From the NCBI GenBank assembly GCA_949128115.1, contig OX421968.1, positions 8,246,001 through 8,310,000 on the forward strand: DNA of 64,000 bases, in the 5' to 3' direction. The notes under the pieces are model-generated. The model saw only the letters and a program-made list of their open reading frames with translations, ran no database searches and was not told where the DNA came from. The DNA is from Anaspis maculata (Eukaryota; Arthropoda; Insecta; Coleoptera; Scraptiidae). Shown piece by piece: positions 13,588-25,618 of this stretch. Positions within the stretch are counted from its first letter, which is position 1; each line of letters opens with the position of its first letter. A program made the position numbers and the translations under genes.

Positions 13588-14426
13588 ATGAATTCTGCTC
13601 TAGATGATTTTTCACTTCATGATGTTGATACTCAATATGAAGGTAGTTTGGATGGACAGTTATTCTCGGACACGAAGTGCGATCTTATTGTACTACATCT
13701 CAATATTCGGAGCTTGAGGAAAAATGTTGACGGATTTACGGTTCTCTTACAATCACTAAAAGTTAATCCTGATGTTATTATTCTGTCGGAAACTGGTTTG
13801 TTGAATGATACATCAAGTTTTGGGCTGCACTCATATGGTTTGTTCTATAATGAAAGCAATGTAAATAAATGCGATGGCACAGTAATTTATGCAAAAATTA
13901 TGTATGTTGTCGACTGTAAAGTAATAATGGTGGGTGGCTCTCGATTTTCAAGAGTTACTTTGTTAAAAAATGGACTATCAGTTGGTGTGGTAGGCCACTA
14001 CCGATCACCGTCCCTTGATATGGGGGAGTATGTTGGGGAACTGGATGAACTATTATCTAATAATAATTTCAATAAATGTACGGTTGAAATCTTTGCTGGT
14101 GATATAAACATAATTAGATTCAAAATCGCCCGCTGTGGGGGGTTACATGGGTTGTTTGTTTAGTCACGGATATTTAAGCCAAATCAACAAACCAACAAGA
14201 GTAGAGGGAATGTCTAGTACATGTTTGGATCATTTACGCGGATAACGCGAAATTGAGGGAACTATTGTTCAGTAAAGGTTGGGTGGATGTACTGGCAAGT
14301 AGGAATCCTGACACTGCTACGGTACGGTTTCTTTCCATCCTTGAAAAACACATTGAAGGAGCAACCAACGTGTGCAACATTTCGAACAAGAATTTCCGCA
14401 TTAAACCTTGAATCACACAAGGATTA
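13588..14426 (+). pseudogene. LINE ORF2, endonuclease domain remnant
   Basis: This is an apurinic-type endonuclease domain of a LINE. Motifs: LIVLHLNIRSLRKNVD, PDVIILSET, and VEIFAGDINI. The frame is open for 191 codons and breaks after GDINI. The following bases in other frames still read INKPTR and a WITQGLL-like linker, so frame was lost by small indels. Confidence 0.8.
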
Positions 14427-15070
14427 TTGCGATCTATTAGACATAGGGATAATTTGAAAAAACTGTGTACCTTAAATCCGAACGACAAAATTGCTTCGGA
14501 CACGTATAAAAACTATAGGAAATATTTAACAAAACTTCTTAACAAAAGTAAAGTTGATTATTACGGAATGAAGATACGAAGTTTGAGAGACGATCCAAGG
14601 AAACTGTGGGAAACCATTAAATGTGCTACCAATGATGTCAAGAAATGCGGAAAGATCAATGTCATTAAAGATAAACAGTCTAATGCTGATTTGACAGAGC
14701 AGAAGGCTATTGCGAATATGTTTAACTCTTTTTTTAGCTCTGTGGGATCCATTCTGGCGAAGAAGATAAATGCTCCTAAAGGTGGAATTGTATTGGACAG
14801 TAGAAAGTACCTACTGCAACTCTCTATTTTTAGGCCCTATAAACGAAGAAGAGTTGTACAGGGAGATAAATTCACTAAAAGCTTCAGAAACAGGATTTGA
14901 TGGTTCTATCTCAGCTAATATTATTAAAAGACATTGCAAATACTTGGTTGCTCCTTTGAAGCATATAATCAATCTCATTTTCAGCAGCGGAGAGTTCCCA
15001 TCAATATTCAAAAATGCTATCGTTGTTCCAATTTACAAGTGTGGAGACAGAAAAGACGTAAATAACTATC
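14427..15070 (+). pseudogene. LINE ORF2, linker and RT N-terminal part
   Basis: It reads RHRDNLKKLC...DDPRKLWETIK, typical of the stretch before LINE RT. After a frameshift near 14830 it reads GPINEEELYREINSLK, KHIINLIFSSGEFPSIF and IVVPIYKCGDRKDVNNY. It stops at NNY because a hAT element sits there; the expected RPIALT follows at 17251. Confidence 0.85.
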
Positions 15071-15328
15071 CAGGGCCGATTCTGAGTGGTGTGCTGGGAG
15101 TGCCCCTGCACAAGGGCGGCCAAAATTCAAGGGCGGCAAAATTTTCTTAAACGAAAAATTGAGTCATTGAGTGTCGAAAAAAAATTCCTATGATTTTTGA
15201 AATTGAAGGCGGCGCCGGCGCCTCGGCTGCTGCCCTGCGTAAATTGTGATTTTTTTTTTGGTGTCGAAAAAATACGAGTTGTCCAAAAATGGAGGCGAGG
15301 TGAACGCCTTTCTTAAATAAATATCTAA

Positions 15329-15470
15329 TAGCGTTTTCGAGTCGCTAGAGCCGAACCGGTTCGGTTCTAAAATTAGGGGATTTGATTGGTTCTCGAAAAT
15401 CCCTGGCCAATAATCAGTGATAGCGATTTTCGAGCTGAACCGGCTCGGCTCTGGTGACTCAAAAACGCTA
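15329..15470 (+). mobile_element. 142-bp MITE, copy 1
   Basis: The ends TAGCGTTTTCGAGTC and GACTCAAAAACGCTA are inverted. The inside carries GAACCGGTTCGG and TGATAGCGATTTTCGAGC. A second copy in reverse orientation lies at 32696-32834. It sits inside the hAT element. Confidence 0.8.
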
Positions 15471-15795
15471 TTAATTTTGTTCGTTATTGACTTTTATTCC
15501 GTCAATATCGTTTCAAATACCTGTCATACTCGTATATGTATTTATCACTTACTTTGATATTATAAGGAAGGACCAGAGTTTTCATCTCTTGATAACATTT
15601 CGGATAGTCTGTTTGGCTGATGAACTTTGCGGAAGGTTCATTTGTCAAATAGCCTATTCAAAACTTTTTAAGGAGATGGAAATACCGGCCTTAGTAGCTA
15701 TACCCCGCATCTACTAACTACTCAGACCTAGTAAGGGGTGTTTTTTAGCGCACTTTCCCAAAAAAATTGGAAAAAGGCGCTTTTAGCTTCACTTT

Positions 15796-15857
15796 GTCCG
15801 TCCGTCCGTCCGTCCGTCCGTCCGTCCGTCCGTCCGTCCGTCCGTCCGTCCGTCCGT
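15796..15857. repeat. (CCGT)n tetranucleotide microsatellite
   Basis: About 15 head-to-tail CCGT units. On the minus strand it makes an artificial DGRT-repeat ORF. Confidence 0.95.
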
Positions 15858-15959
15858 ACCCGGGATAACTCTCCGGAGAAGAAAGATATCGATGTGGTGT
15901 AAACGCTGATCAATAGTACACATATGTCCAGGATGTCAAGTTGATTTTTAGTTTTTTGT

Positions 15960-16640
15960 TATTCTGCCGCCATCTTTGATCCGCTATTTTGAATTTCTCC
16001 AAATGTGATCCGATTGAAATGAAATTTGCAGGCAATGTGAACCACATCAAGATCTATCCAATTTTCGGCAATTGATGCCCCGCCGCCATCTTGTATTCTC
16101 CATATTGAACATGTTTCAAAGTGATAGAGCTAGGAGAATTATGCCTCAACGAAAAGAGATATCGATGTGGTGCAAACGCCAATGAAATGCGTACGTGTCC
16201 ACCATATACCTAAAGTTGACCAATGATTTTTGTCATTTGGCTGCCATCTTGATCCGCCATTTTGAATTTCTCTGAAAGTGGTCCGATTTGAATGAAATTC
16301 ACAGGCGATGTGAACTCCATCAAAATACATCCATCCGATTTTGGACAAATGATGCTCTGCTGCCATCTTGGCCGCCATATTGAAATTTCTTATCACTTAA
16401 CGATTTTCATGGAGCTTGGGACTCACCTTTGTTTCGTATGATCATTCTTATTCTCCAACCAAATTCCAACATTTTCCGCCATTTGGCCGCCATATTGAAA
16501 TCTCTTATTAGTGGAACGATTTCCATGAAACTGGGAACTCACCCTTGTCTATAGTACGATCATTTTGATTTTTAAGCCAAATTTCATGAATCTGACGTTA
16601 TTTTGGCCGCCATATTGAAATTTCTGCCCAAATAACGGTA
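15960..16640. repeat. Degenerate tandem repeats with GCCGCCAT motifs
   Basis: Roughly 120-bp units recur near 15968, 16083, 16241, 16361, 16480 and 16601. Each has a GCCATCTT or GGCCGCCATATTGAAAT core followed by ATTTC and GATTTNAATGAAA-like words. They belong to the inside of the hAT element. Confidence 0.7.
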
Positions 16641-16730
16641 GAAACCTAATTAACATCTTGCGTTCACTAATCCTTCAAAAAGTAAGTGCGCTACTGAGCC
16701 TCATGCCCATGAGGCATATTCGCTTGTTTG

Positions 16731-16810
16731 AATCTGGCAACGAAGTGTGCTGTGCTCTAGCCACATTCGCCTGCATTCGGCCAGAGCAGAGCACACTTCG
16801 ACGCCAGATT
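16731..16810. repeat. 80-bp hairpin repeat
   Basis: AATCTGGCAACGAAGTGTGC at the left is complementary to the right end, which ends CACTTCGACGCCAGATT. Arms are about 32 bases with few mismatches. Confidence 0.8.
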
Positions 16811-17243
16811 TAAAAAAACACCCGTTACCTTCTATGTACTCAATATGTATTAGGTTTGTCAAGTTTTTTTCTAGGTTTTGTCGCCTTATCGATAGACAAC
16901 TATATATTTAAATAGCTTTTTCTGATTCCATTCGATTCAACTACAAAATCAATATAAATTGATATAAGTGGGTACCTAAGAACTCATCTATGGGCGAGTC
17001 TATGGGGTATGCTAAAGTGAGGTAGCCATGGACGTAAGCATTTAGCGCAATATAAATTATAATTGTTCATAATTCTATTGAAAATGGGAGGTCTTGGCGG
17101 TTTTAGGCCTGCAAAAAAGTCGCATGCGGTGCAATTTCCAGGGACCTCGGGCGCCCCCGCCAGAAAATTGCTTCGGGATTACAACTGACGGGCGGCCAAA
17201 GGTTTTCCGCACAAGGGCGGCCGACGAGCCAGAATCGGCCCTG

Positions 17244-18145
17244 TAACTATCGACCCATCGCATTGACTAGCCCTGTCAGTAAAGTAATTGAAAAATGTAT
17301 CAAGACCCGTTTGTGGAGTTTTCTGGATAAACACGAAATTATATCAAAGTCTCAATACGGTTTCAGGAAAGTCTGGTTTTATTTGCTTTTCTATGTCTGG
17401 TATGGGGTTACCTGATAAGAATATATTGAAAGTCCATTGTTTCTTGTGTGATTCCTTTCAGGACTGCAAATGTCAAGAACAAATTGAGTTGAAAAATAAT
17501 ATAAAATACTTGGGCATATTTTTTGATAATTTTGCCAGGTGGGATGTACAGTGCAACTATGTTGCAGCTAATGTGAGAAAACTAATCTTTAAATTTTATC
17601 AGCTTCGGCATGTTCTACCGGTAGGACTACTGAAGTCTGTCTATCAGGCTCTTTGTGAGTCCGTAATAAATTATGGAATTTTAGCATGGGGAGTAGCTAG
17701 TGGGAAACATTTGAACAGCATATCGATTGCACAAAAATATGTCCTAAAAATAATGCTTCATAAACCCAGACATTTCCCCAGCGCTGAACTTTACAAGGAA
17801 TTCAACGTGCTAACTGTTAGGCAGATTTTTATTAAGAGCATTACTAGATTTGCCTATCGGACCTCTGGCTTTGGTGAGTTGGTGTCTCATGGCAGAACAA
17901 CAAGAATTGCTGCCTCCCACAGTGTGGTTTTGCATCATGCAAGATACTCACGTACTCAGAGACATATTTCCTACATGATGCCGAAGTTGTACAACATACT
18001 TCCGGATGCTTTCAGGAATAAGCCATTTGGGAGGATAGCCAAGCAATTTGAAATGTGGCTAACACAAAACTATGAAGAAATTGTAAGAGAATTGGGAAGT
18101 TTTTGGGGTTTTTTGATGATATTCACTTCGTGTTCCGTGAAATAG
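17244..18145 (+). pseudogene. LINE ORF2, RT continuation and C-terminal part
   Basis: It resumes with RPIALTSPVSKVIEKCI and SKSQYGFRK, RT blocks that directly follow NNY. After SQYGFR a deletion and frameshift remove the catalytic core; no (F/Y)xDD is seen. The C-terminal domain then runs from about 17370 to 18145 (NNIKYLGIFFD, ESVINYGILAWG, MPKLYNILPDAF). Confidence 0.85.
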
Positions 18146-18965
18146 ATAACTTGCGCATATCATCTACCTTTAGTGTATATTCAAAGAATCTTTTTAATTT
18201 TTAATTTTAATTTTTTGTATCGTTAAGCTGCAGCAAAATAATAATTTATTGAATTTTTCTTATATGTCATGTGCAAATTTATTTTTTGTTATTCTTGTTA
18301 TCTTTATATTTTATGCATCTTGTAGTGCACACACAAGTCTAATCGACTCATTGTGCACACTTATGAAGTATATCGTAATAATTTTGTTATGTACATTTTT
18401 TGCGAATAAATAAAAATGGAACGCATTTGTGTCGATTTGTGTCGACACAAGTCGACTTGTGTCGGTAAATGGAAAACGCCCATTGTGGTCGCCAGACATA
18501 GAATCGAAAGTCATAGCACCGAACGTCGTACAATCGACACGCGCCATATTGAAGCAGTGACGCTCAATAGTCTATGACGCACAACAAGTCGGCTCGAAAC
18601 TCGTCTCGGAGCTTGTGATGAAGGATGAAAGTGTGGATAAAGCCATTTGCACCACAATAGACCTTTCAAAAAAATAACTGTAGGTATCTCGTATAGGGTA
18701 GGTATATTGTGTATGGATAATCAGTCCATATAATATAATATAATCAGTCCAGTAGTGAGTTGCCAGAGTTTCAGCTTTTCTGGAAAAACCGAGAACTCTC
18801 GCGAGAACTTCGAATATGTATTAAAAAAAAACAATGGATCTGGACACCGGAAGACTGAGATCGGAAAAAATCTAATTCAAATAAAAAAAATCTGATTTAA
18901 ATCAAAAAATCCTATTTAAATAAAAAAAAATCGATTTTTTTTTATTTGAATCATGATTTTTTTGC

Positions 18966-21900
18966 ACCCTGCTAATTGTTGGTGAAAAAAGCAGATTGGA
19001 ATTGCATGCTTCCAAATTAAAGTTTGATTTTTGCTCACCTAAAACAACTCGGTAACCAAGACTTCTCTTCGACTTTCAGTAAAGACTATTAGTCTGGGGG
19101 CATAGGGTCAAAAAAGGCTTGGCCGTGTGCAACTTCGTGAAGATATATAGAGATATGTCCTAATCGACTCCTGGGCGATCAAGGACCATGAAAAATGATG
19201 GTGGAATATTGACATCTGCTGCAGGCAAATATGGTGGAGGCGCCAAAATGGGCTTTATCTGGTAATAATAAACTGGCTGTAGCTCGAGTGTTTTTCAACG
19301 GATTTCAACATATGGAACGTCATTTTGTAGACAAAAAAATTCTCTTCTTATTTCATACCTGAATTTACAAACCTCATTTCTGGAAAGTGTAGAAATTGTC
19401 TCTATACCGGGTGGGCCATAATAAACCGGAATACTTTTTTTTGCCTATAAAATTTTTATTCCCTGGCGGATTTTGACGGGAATGGTACCAACGGAAAGCC
19501 AATAGACTAGGTCGTAGACCACAAAAGTTAAAATGGCCGTCACTTCAAAATTCAAGATGGCGGAAATGTTTGAATATACACCTTCTTTTGTTTTCGTTCT
19601 TTTTGTTCAAAAGTTATGGAAACTGTGAAAACAACAACATAATCGGAAAGAATGGAGTTTTTCTCACAATTCAAGACCATTCTGAGCTTATTGGGTCCAT
19701 TCGTTCTGGAGTTATAGCGAAATTAGAAAAGGCCTACTTCACATGTTCTGACCAGAAATGATGGTTTTAAATTTTGGTTTCCTGCCTATAAATTTTTCAT
19801 TCTTTGACCGATTTTGACGGAAATGGTACCAACGGAAAGCCAATAGACTAGGTCGTAGACCACAAAAGTTAAAATGTCCGTCACTTCAAAATTCAAGATG
19901 GCGGAATTGTTTGAATATACACCTTCTTTTGTTTTCGTTCTTCTTATTCAAAAACTATGGAAACTGTGAAAACAACAACATAATCGGAAAGAATGGAGTT
20001 TTTCTCACAATTCAAGACTATTCCGAGCTTATTCGCTCCATTCGTTCTGGAGTTATAGCGAAATTGAAAAAGGCCTTCTTCACATGTTCTGACCAGAAAT
20101 GATGGATTTAAATTTTGGTTTCCTGCCTCCCAAATTTTTGTTTTTCGAGACCGATTCCACAAAAATTGGTGTCAATGGATATTCAATTAAGATAAGCTTT
20201 GATGGCAATATCATGGCGATCGAAAGAACCTGGTCTACTCCAAGATGGCGGACAAAACTGAAAAATACAAGTTTTCCCGTATTTACCTGAAGATAACGCA
20301 GCGGTTGATCTGTTGAGAAGATAAATCTCAAAATACAACACAAACAAATTGTTTTATAACTTTCCCATAACAATACTGTTACAATACTAAATTAATATTA
20401 TTAAAACTCAATATTAACGGGCGTCCACCAGTGACTTAGAACTTTTCGTAAAGATGCGCAGAGCCTTGAAAAAAAATCAGGTTCTTTTGATCGCCATGAT
20501 ATTGTCCATCAAACTCATTTAGGTAATTATTGGGTATCCATTGACACCAATTTTTGTGGAATCGGTCTCGAAAAACAAAAATTTGGGAGGCAGGAAACCA
20601 AAATTTAAATCCATCATTTCTGGTCAGAACATGTGAAGAAGGCCTTTTTTAATTTCGCTATAACTCCAGAACGAATGGAGCGAATAAGCTCGGAATAGTC
20701 TTGAATTGTAAGAAAAAATCCATTCTTTCCGATTATGTTGTTGTTTTTACAGTTTCCTTAGTTTTTGAATAAAAAGAACGAAAACAAAAGAAAGTGTATA
20801 TTCAAACAACTCCGCCATCTTGAATTTTTGAAGTGACGGCCATTTTGACTTCTGTGGTGTACGACCTAGTCTATTGGCTTTCTGTTGGTACCATTCCCGT
20901 CAAAATCGGTCAAGGAATAAAAATTTTATAGACAGGAAACCAAAATTTAAAACCATCATTTCTGATCAGAACATGTGAAGTAGGCCTTTTTTAATTTCGC
21001 TATAACTCCAGAACGAATGGACCGAATAAGCTCGGATTAGTCTTGAATTGTGAGAAAAACTCCATTCTTTCCGATTATGTTGTTGTTTTTACAGTTTTCA
21101 TAACTTTTGAACAAAAAGAACGAGAACAAAAGAAGGTGTATATTCAAACAATTCCGCCATCTTGAATTTTTGAAGTGACGGCCATTTTGACTTCTGTGGT
21201 GTACGACCTAGTCTATTGGCTTTCCGTTGGTATTATTCTCGTCAAAATCGGTCAGGGAATAAAAATTTTACAGGCAAAAAAAAGTATTCCGGTTTATTAT
21301 GGCCCACCCGGTATAAGATATGCTAAATTCCGGCCTTTTTTGAAGGTTGTCTGATATTTTTGAAACTTGGCAGTATTATAGATCTTGAGGTGCCCTTTCC
21401 GAATTTCCACTTTTTCACTTTGTATATTCGCCGACTTGGCCGCCATATTGAAAAGATGGTGCCCAAAAAAACAGTTTTTTGTCACTATTTTCATTTCAGT
21501 CAATGTGAGGTAGAAGCGTTTGTATGCGAATGGAAGCTTGTTCAATTCTCTACAATTTGACACCTTACTCGTGTACGTGCTACTTCCGGTTCTTGGGTTA
21601 TGGCTTCTAGAACTCCCTGAAGCATCAACTTTTGTCATCCAATATCCAATCAGCATATCAAGTTGATCTTAGCTCCACGTGGCAGTCAATTGACCATAAA
21701 TAATGTCAAGTTGTCAACCACAGACCATTAATATCCAGAAAATCAATCATGGTAACGGTTGTTATGCAACTACAGAGTGATTTCTAAGGGAAAATTCTTT
21801 GAAAAGGTATAGCTTGAGAATCGTAAGTCGCACATGAGTGATACAGATGTCAGATTTTAGAGAATTTAATAGGCCTCCACTTTTGATATGAATCCTGAAA

Positions 21901-23040
21901 TTTTATGACAAATTTTCCGGAAATTTTCCGAAAATATGTTTTTTTGGACGTCATCTTTTCACAATTATGGCCAGAACAGCAGAGATACGGAGTGGAAAAG
22001 TGGATATTCTGAATAATGACCCCAAATTTCATCATAATGATAAGTTTCGAATGTATCTGATATCCTTCAAATGCTATATTACCTTTATTTCTTTCTAAAG
22101 TGAATTTACTTTCGCAGTTCACCCTGTAATTACACAAATAACATCACCATGATCGATTTTCTGAATTTTTTATCATCTATGGTTGATAGACAAGAGCTAT
22201 TTATGGTTAATTCGCTCACTACATGACGGTGGTATCAATTTAACATGCTGATTGAATGCCGAAAGTTGATGCTTCCGGAAGTTCTGAAAGCTTTAACTCA
22301 AAAACCGTAGATCGCACATAAATGACTGATATGTCAAATTGTAGACATGTGAATGGGCTTTCCTCCGCAAATACACGTTTCAGTCTTGAGTTTGGTTCAG
22401 TCAGAGAAACTGTTTTTTGGGCGCCATCTTTTCAATATGGCGGCCAGAACGGCATAGATACGAAGTGGAAAAGTAGAAATTCGGAAAGAGCACCTCAAGG
22501 TCTATTATATTGCCAGGTTTCAAAAATATCGGATAACCTTCAAAAAATGGCGGAATTTAGCATATCTTTATAAAGACAATTTCGACAGTTTCACGGAATG
22601 ACGTTTGTAAATTTAGGTATGAAGTAAGAAGAGAATTTTTCTGTTCACAAAATGACGTGTCAGATGGTGAAATCCGTTGAAAAACAAACGAGCTACAGCC
22701 AGTTTTTTAATTACCAGATGAAGCCCATTTTGGCGCCTCCACCATATTTGCCTGCAGTAAATGCCAATATTCCACCATAATTTTTCATAGTCCTTGATCT
22801 CCCAGGAATCGATTAAGACATAACTCTATATATTTTCACGAAGCTGCACACGGCACGACCTATGCCCCCATACTATATGATAACCATTCAATGCCGGATT
22901 GTTTGTCGGCGTGAGGTGGTTGTTGTTATTTTCATAAATTGGTTACCGATCTGTTTCAGGCGAGGAAAAATCAGAGTTTAATTCGGAAGCATGCAATTAC
23001 AATTTGCCTTCTGCAGCAATAATTTGTGATAAGTACCAAA
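18966..23040. mobile_element. Large inverted-repeat (palindromic) element, about 4 kb with insert
   Basis: The left arm (18966-19402, continuing 21316 to about 21550) is complementary to the right arm (about 22330-23040). Shared landmarks are GGCGCCAAAATGGGC, CTGCAGGCAAATATGGTGGA and GAAATTGTCT. The left arm is interrupted at 19403 by a second palindrome. No coding content is recognised. Confidence 0.8.
19403..21315. mobile_element. 1.9-kb palindromic element with internal tandem units, TA TSD
   Basis: The ends CCGGGTGGGCCATAATAAAC and its complement are near perfect and flanked by TA. Each arm has two direct copies of an about 341-bp unit (for example near 19570 and 19911), carrying ACGGCCATTTTAAC-type and CAAGATGGCGGA words. 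The centre is near 20360. It is inserted in the left arm of the outer palindrome, whose right arm near 22575 shows the empty site. Confidence 0.85.
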
Positions 23041-23409
23041 GAAGAAACATCTCGAAGTGTTTAGAATGAATGATTCGTTCGAAAGCACATTGATTTTTAC
23101 TTATATTTTCATTGCAAATGGAATTTCTGGGACGATTCAAATTTAGATCAATTTTGATGCAACTCTGTATTCTGAATGTTTGGCTAGTGTGTAGTCAATT
23201 TTGACCCCAAGGTTTTCTTAGCTTTGGCTTCAACATGAGCTTCAGGTTTTGAAGTCGGTTGACGGCGAAAAAAGTTGGCATTGGAATACCAAAACGTTGA
23301 TATTTTCCGATCATCCTGTTGATAAAACAAATAGGCAAAAAAATCAAAATTCGGTCGAAGATAATAAGATGTATCTTCATACATTTGGTGTTAAAATTCA
23401 TGAAAAAAA

Positions 23410-24306
23410 GTCTTTTTTGAGCGAGTAACTCTTTGTAACCGGTTGGTTATTAGCGGTTGACATTAGATTGACAGATACTGTCATTTTTTTGACATCTGAC
23501 ATTTCTCGCTAAAACGTTGCGGTTATAACTTTGGTTATGAGCATTTGGCGGGAAAAGAGGGACTGATAGCTTCAAATAGTTACGTACTTATACGTGTCTC
23601 TGTTACATATACCGTGTACTTAAACCATTCGTAATCTAGGATACCTTTGAAGGTGAAAAATTCAGTCATTCAGCCAATCCAGTCACTTGAATCAATGAAC
23701 ATCTCGTTTCCGAAGCCACCTGGGTGGGCCCCAATCAGGGCCCTGATTACGAATTTTGTGGATCACACGTGTATCGTGTTCACATCACACATACAATTTC
23801 TATGAAATCCTGTTTGTTTTCTTGTCATGGTGTAATACCGAAGGAACAATAAATAGTTATATTGAATTGAATTGAAAATCAACTATTCATATTTCTACTA
23901 TATAAATAGGAGGTATGACAAGTACTTTCAGGATTAAACCACCATCAGGCGGCCATCGGACATCTGGATTACCCGATACTCTTGTGCGTCCATCACAGAT
24001 GAGACCATCATCTTCGATTCTTCTCGTCGCCAAGTCAAGTTGTCAAGTTTTTGAGGTTAGGTTAGCTACGTTTCACGTTTGGGAATTCTGGACCGCTGCT
24101 TGTTCCAAATTCAAATATGTTGCCGCCACAATTTGTTCCCCCACCATAACAAGAACCAGCCTCATGACCAGGTTATGAAATGTATAACCGGTGATGATAT
24201 CAAAATGGCGGCACTTCCTTTACCGCTTATAACCAATCCTCGCTCAAACGTCAAATTCTATAACCAAGTGTAACCGGTTATGAACGGTTACTCGCTCGAA
24301 AAAGAC
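23410..24306. mobile_element. 0.9-kb TIR element (GTCTTTTTTGAGCGAG ends)
   Basis: GTCTTTTTTGAGCGAGTAAC at the left matches the complement of the right end GTTACTCGCTCGAAAAAGAC with one mismatch. Inversion continues through AACCGGTT and GGTTAT words. No TSD is clear. It includes a TTGAATTGAATTG-like LINE tail near 23865. Confidence 0.65.
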
Positions 24307-24339
24307 CATAGTGTGGCACAAAATTTTAGGTGATCCAAT

Positions 24340-24899
24340 AGGCTACTTCGTTTGGGCAGGTGTGCATGCATGCATGCTTGAAGGCTCCAAGTTTTGAAAA
24401 CTTTCGTACACCTGTCAGTTGAATGGCAACGCTGCATTCTCTGTCTAGCCGCCTGACCAACTACTGGTTCCTGGCTGTCACTTTTACACATACCGTAAAT
24501 GCATCTCTTCGTAGCTTCTTTGAACTTCCTTCTCGGTACAGCCATTTTCAACAAGTTGTGTTCTTTCGTCAAAACATGAGCAAATGAAATGTAGGTCAGG
24601 TAAAAACGAGAAATGTGATAATAATTGTCACAAGTGACAGTTGGCGCCGATGTCTTGTTGTTTTGAGCGTTGTTGCCATTTTCGTTGTTCCTGAACTTCC
24701 ACAAATAATCACTGAACTTAATTTCAATGAAACATTTTCTTTGAATACAAAATATGGTATCTAACATTCAACCAAAAATTATTTGTGGAATTTTAGGGGC
24801 ACTACAATATTTTTAGTGTTAATTTTCAATATCGGTGTACGAAACTATGAAATTCGCGCCAGATATGCGCACTCAAAAAAAACCGAAACGAAGGGACCT
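24340..24899 (-). mobile_element. 0.55-kb non-autonomous element with THAP start, copy 1
   Basis: The ends AGGCTACTTCGTTT and AAACGAAGGGACCT are imperfect TIRs (11 of 14). A copy at 28247-28796 in the same orientation is about 95% identical, and similarity stops exactly at these ends. On the minus strand an ORF contains MAVPRRKFKEATKRCIYGMC (ATG at 24545), a THAP-like start with CX4C; it loses THAP homology after KSDSQEP. Confidence 0.75.
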
Positions 24900-25037
24900 A
24901 TGAACGGCACAGAACCGAGTAGGAACACGTAGATGGAAAGCACCGTTTGGCACCCGCACATGCGTAAATGGCAGGTGTATCGAACTTGGGGCTAGGCGAA
25001 AAGTGGTCAGTGGAAATGGGTAGGGTGCTTTCAGCCG

Positions 25038-25196
25038 ACAATGCTTTCGCGCGACACAGTTTTTACGGTTAGACTATTGGTAGTACTGCGTGGTTTTGGG
25101 CCGAAATTTAGCGGGAAATTTAAACATCCAAGCATTATTGCAAGAGGCGGCAACAGCGCAAGGTGGGTGGAATGGAATGTCGCGCGAAAGCAGTGC
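25038..25196. repeat. Short inverted repeat, TTTCGCGCGACA
   Basis: GCTTTCGCGCGACA near 25041 is matched by TGTCGCGCGAAAGC near 25180, about 158 bases apart. It could be the two ends of a MITE. Confidence 0.45.
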
Positions 25197-25618
25197 TACC
25201 TATCTGGTGCTACCTTCGCGTGTTTGAGCTAGGTCTGCACGAGCGGCATATTCGCAGAAATTTGGCGATATGCCTACCGCTGAAATTCAATTGTTAAATT
25301 GTTATCATTGCCATTGTCAGAAAGAGCGGTACCGGCGTATCGTATATCGCCTTTCAGCGATAAGTATATTTCGCCCGTATGGACCTAGCTTCATACTTTC
25401 TGCTTTGCGTTTCGAACGGGGTTTTTTTATTAAACCGAAAACTGTTTACAAATTACAAATGGAAAATATTAGGCGATGAAATTGTTTTTTGTTATATTTC
25501 TGTTTTCACCTCGGTTTTGACCAAACCAGAATTTTGAACTTCTGCTCGGTTATAGGCATGGGGCGAGTAAAGTCGATCAAATCGAATATTATACACGATT
25601 ATGCCCTATGCTCAAGTA

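Larger units (their letters stand above)
15071..17243. mobile_element. hAT-type non-autonomous element (2173 bp) inserted in LINE RT
   Basis: The ends CAGGGCCGATTCTG and CAGAATCGGCCCTG form a perfect 14-bp TIR. The 8-bp duplication TAACTATC lies at 15063-15070 and 17244-17251. Removing the element and one TSD copy rejoins the LINE frame NNY-RPIALT. hAT is supported by the 8-bp TSD and CAGGG end. No transposase is seen; the inside holds a MITE, a microsatellite and repeated GCCAT motifs. Confidence 0.92.
9771..18411 (+). mobile_element. Degenerate non-LTR retrotransposon (LINE, CR1/Jockey group)
   Basis: One LINE copy is spread over about 8.6 kb. It has an ORF1 remnant (9771-10708), a spacer, an endonuclease/RT ORF2 (13588-18145) and an AT-rich 3' tail near 18411. 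Two DNA elements split it: 10931-13568 in the ORF1-ORF2 spacer and 15071-17243 inside RT. Removing both restores collinearity. Frameshifts and a deletion that removed the RT core make it dead. Exact ends and target duplications were not found. Confidence 0.85.
9388..18482. repeat. Inverted sequence flanking the LINE (possible split MITE)
   Basis: TGGGCGCTTTCCATTT at 9388 is matched in reverse by the end AAATGGAAAACGCCCA at 18482. Both ends are followed inward by GTGTCG/CGACAC repeats. This looks like the two ends of a small element that received the LINE. No clear target duplication. Confidence 0.4.

Noticed and set aside
15728..15913. DGRT-repeat protein
   Set aside because: Translation of a CCGT microsatellite.
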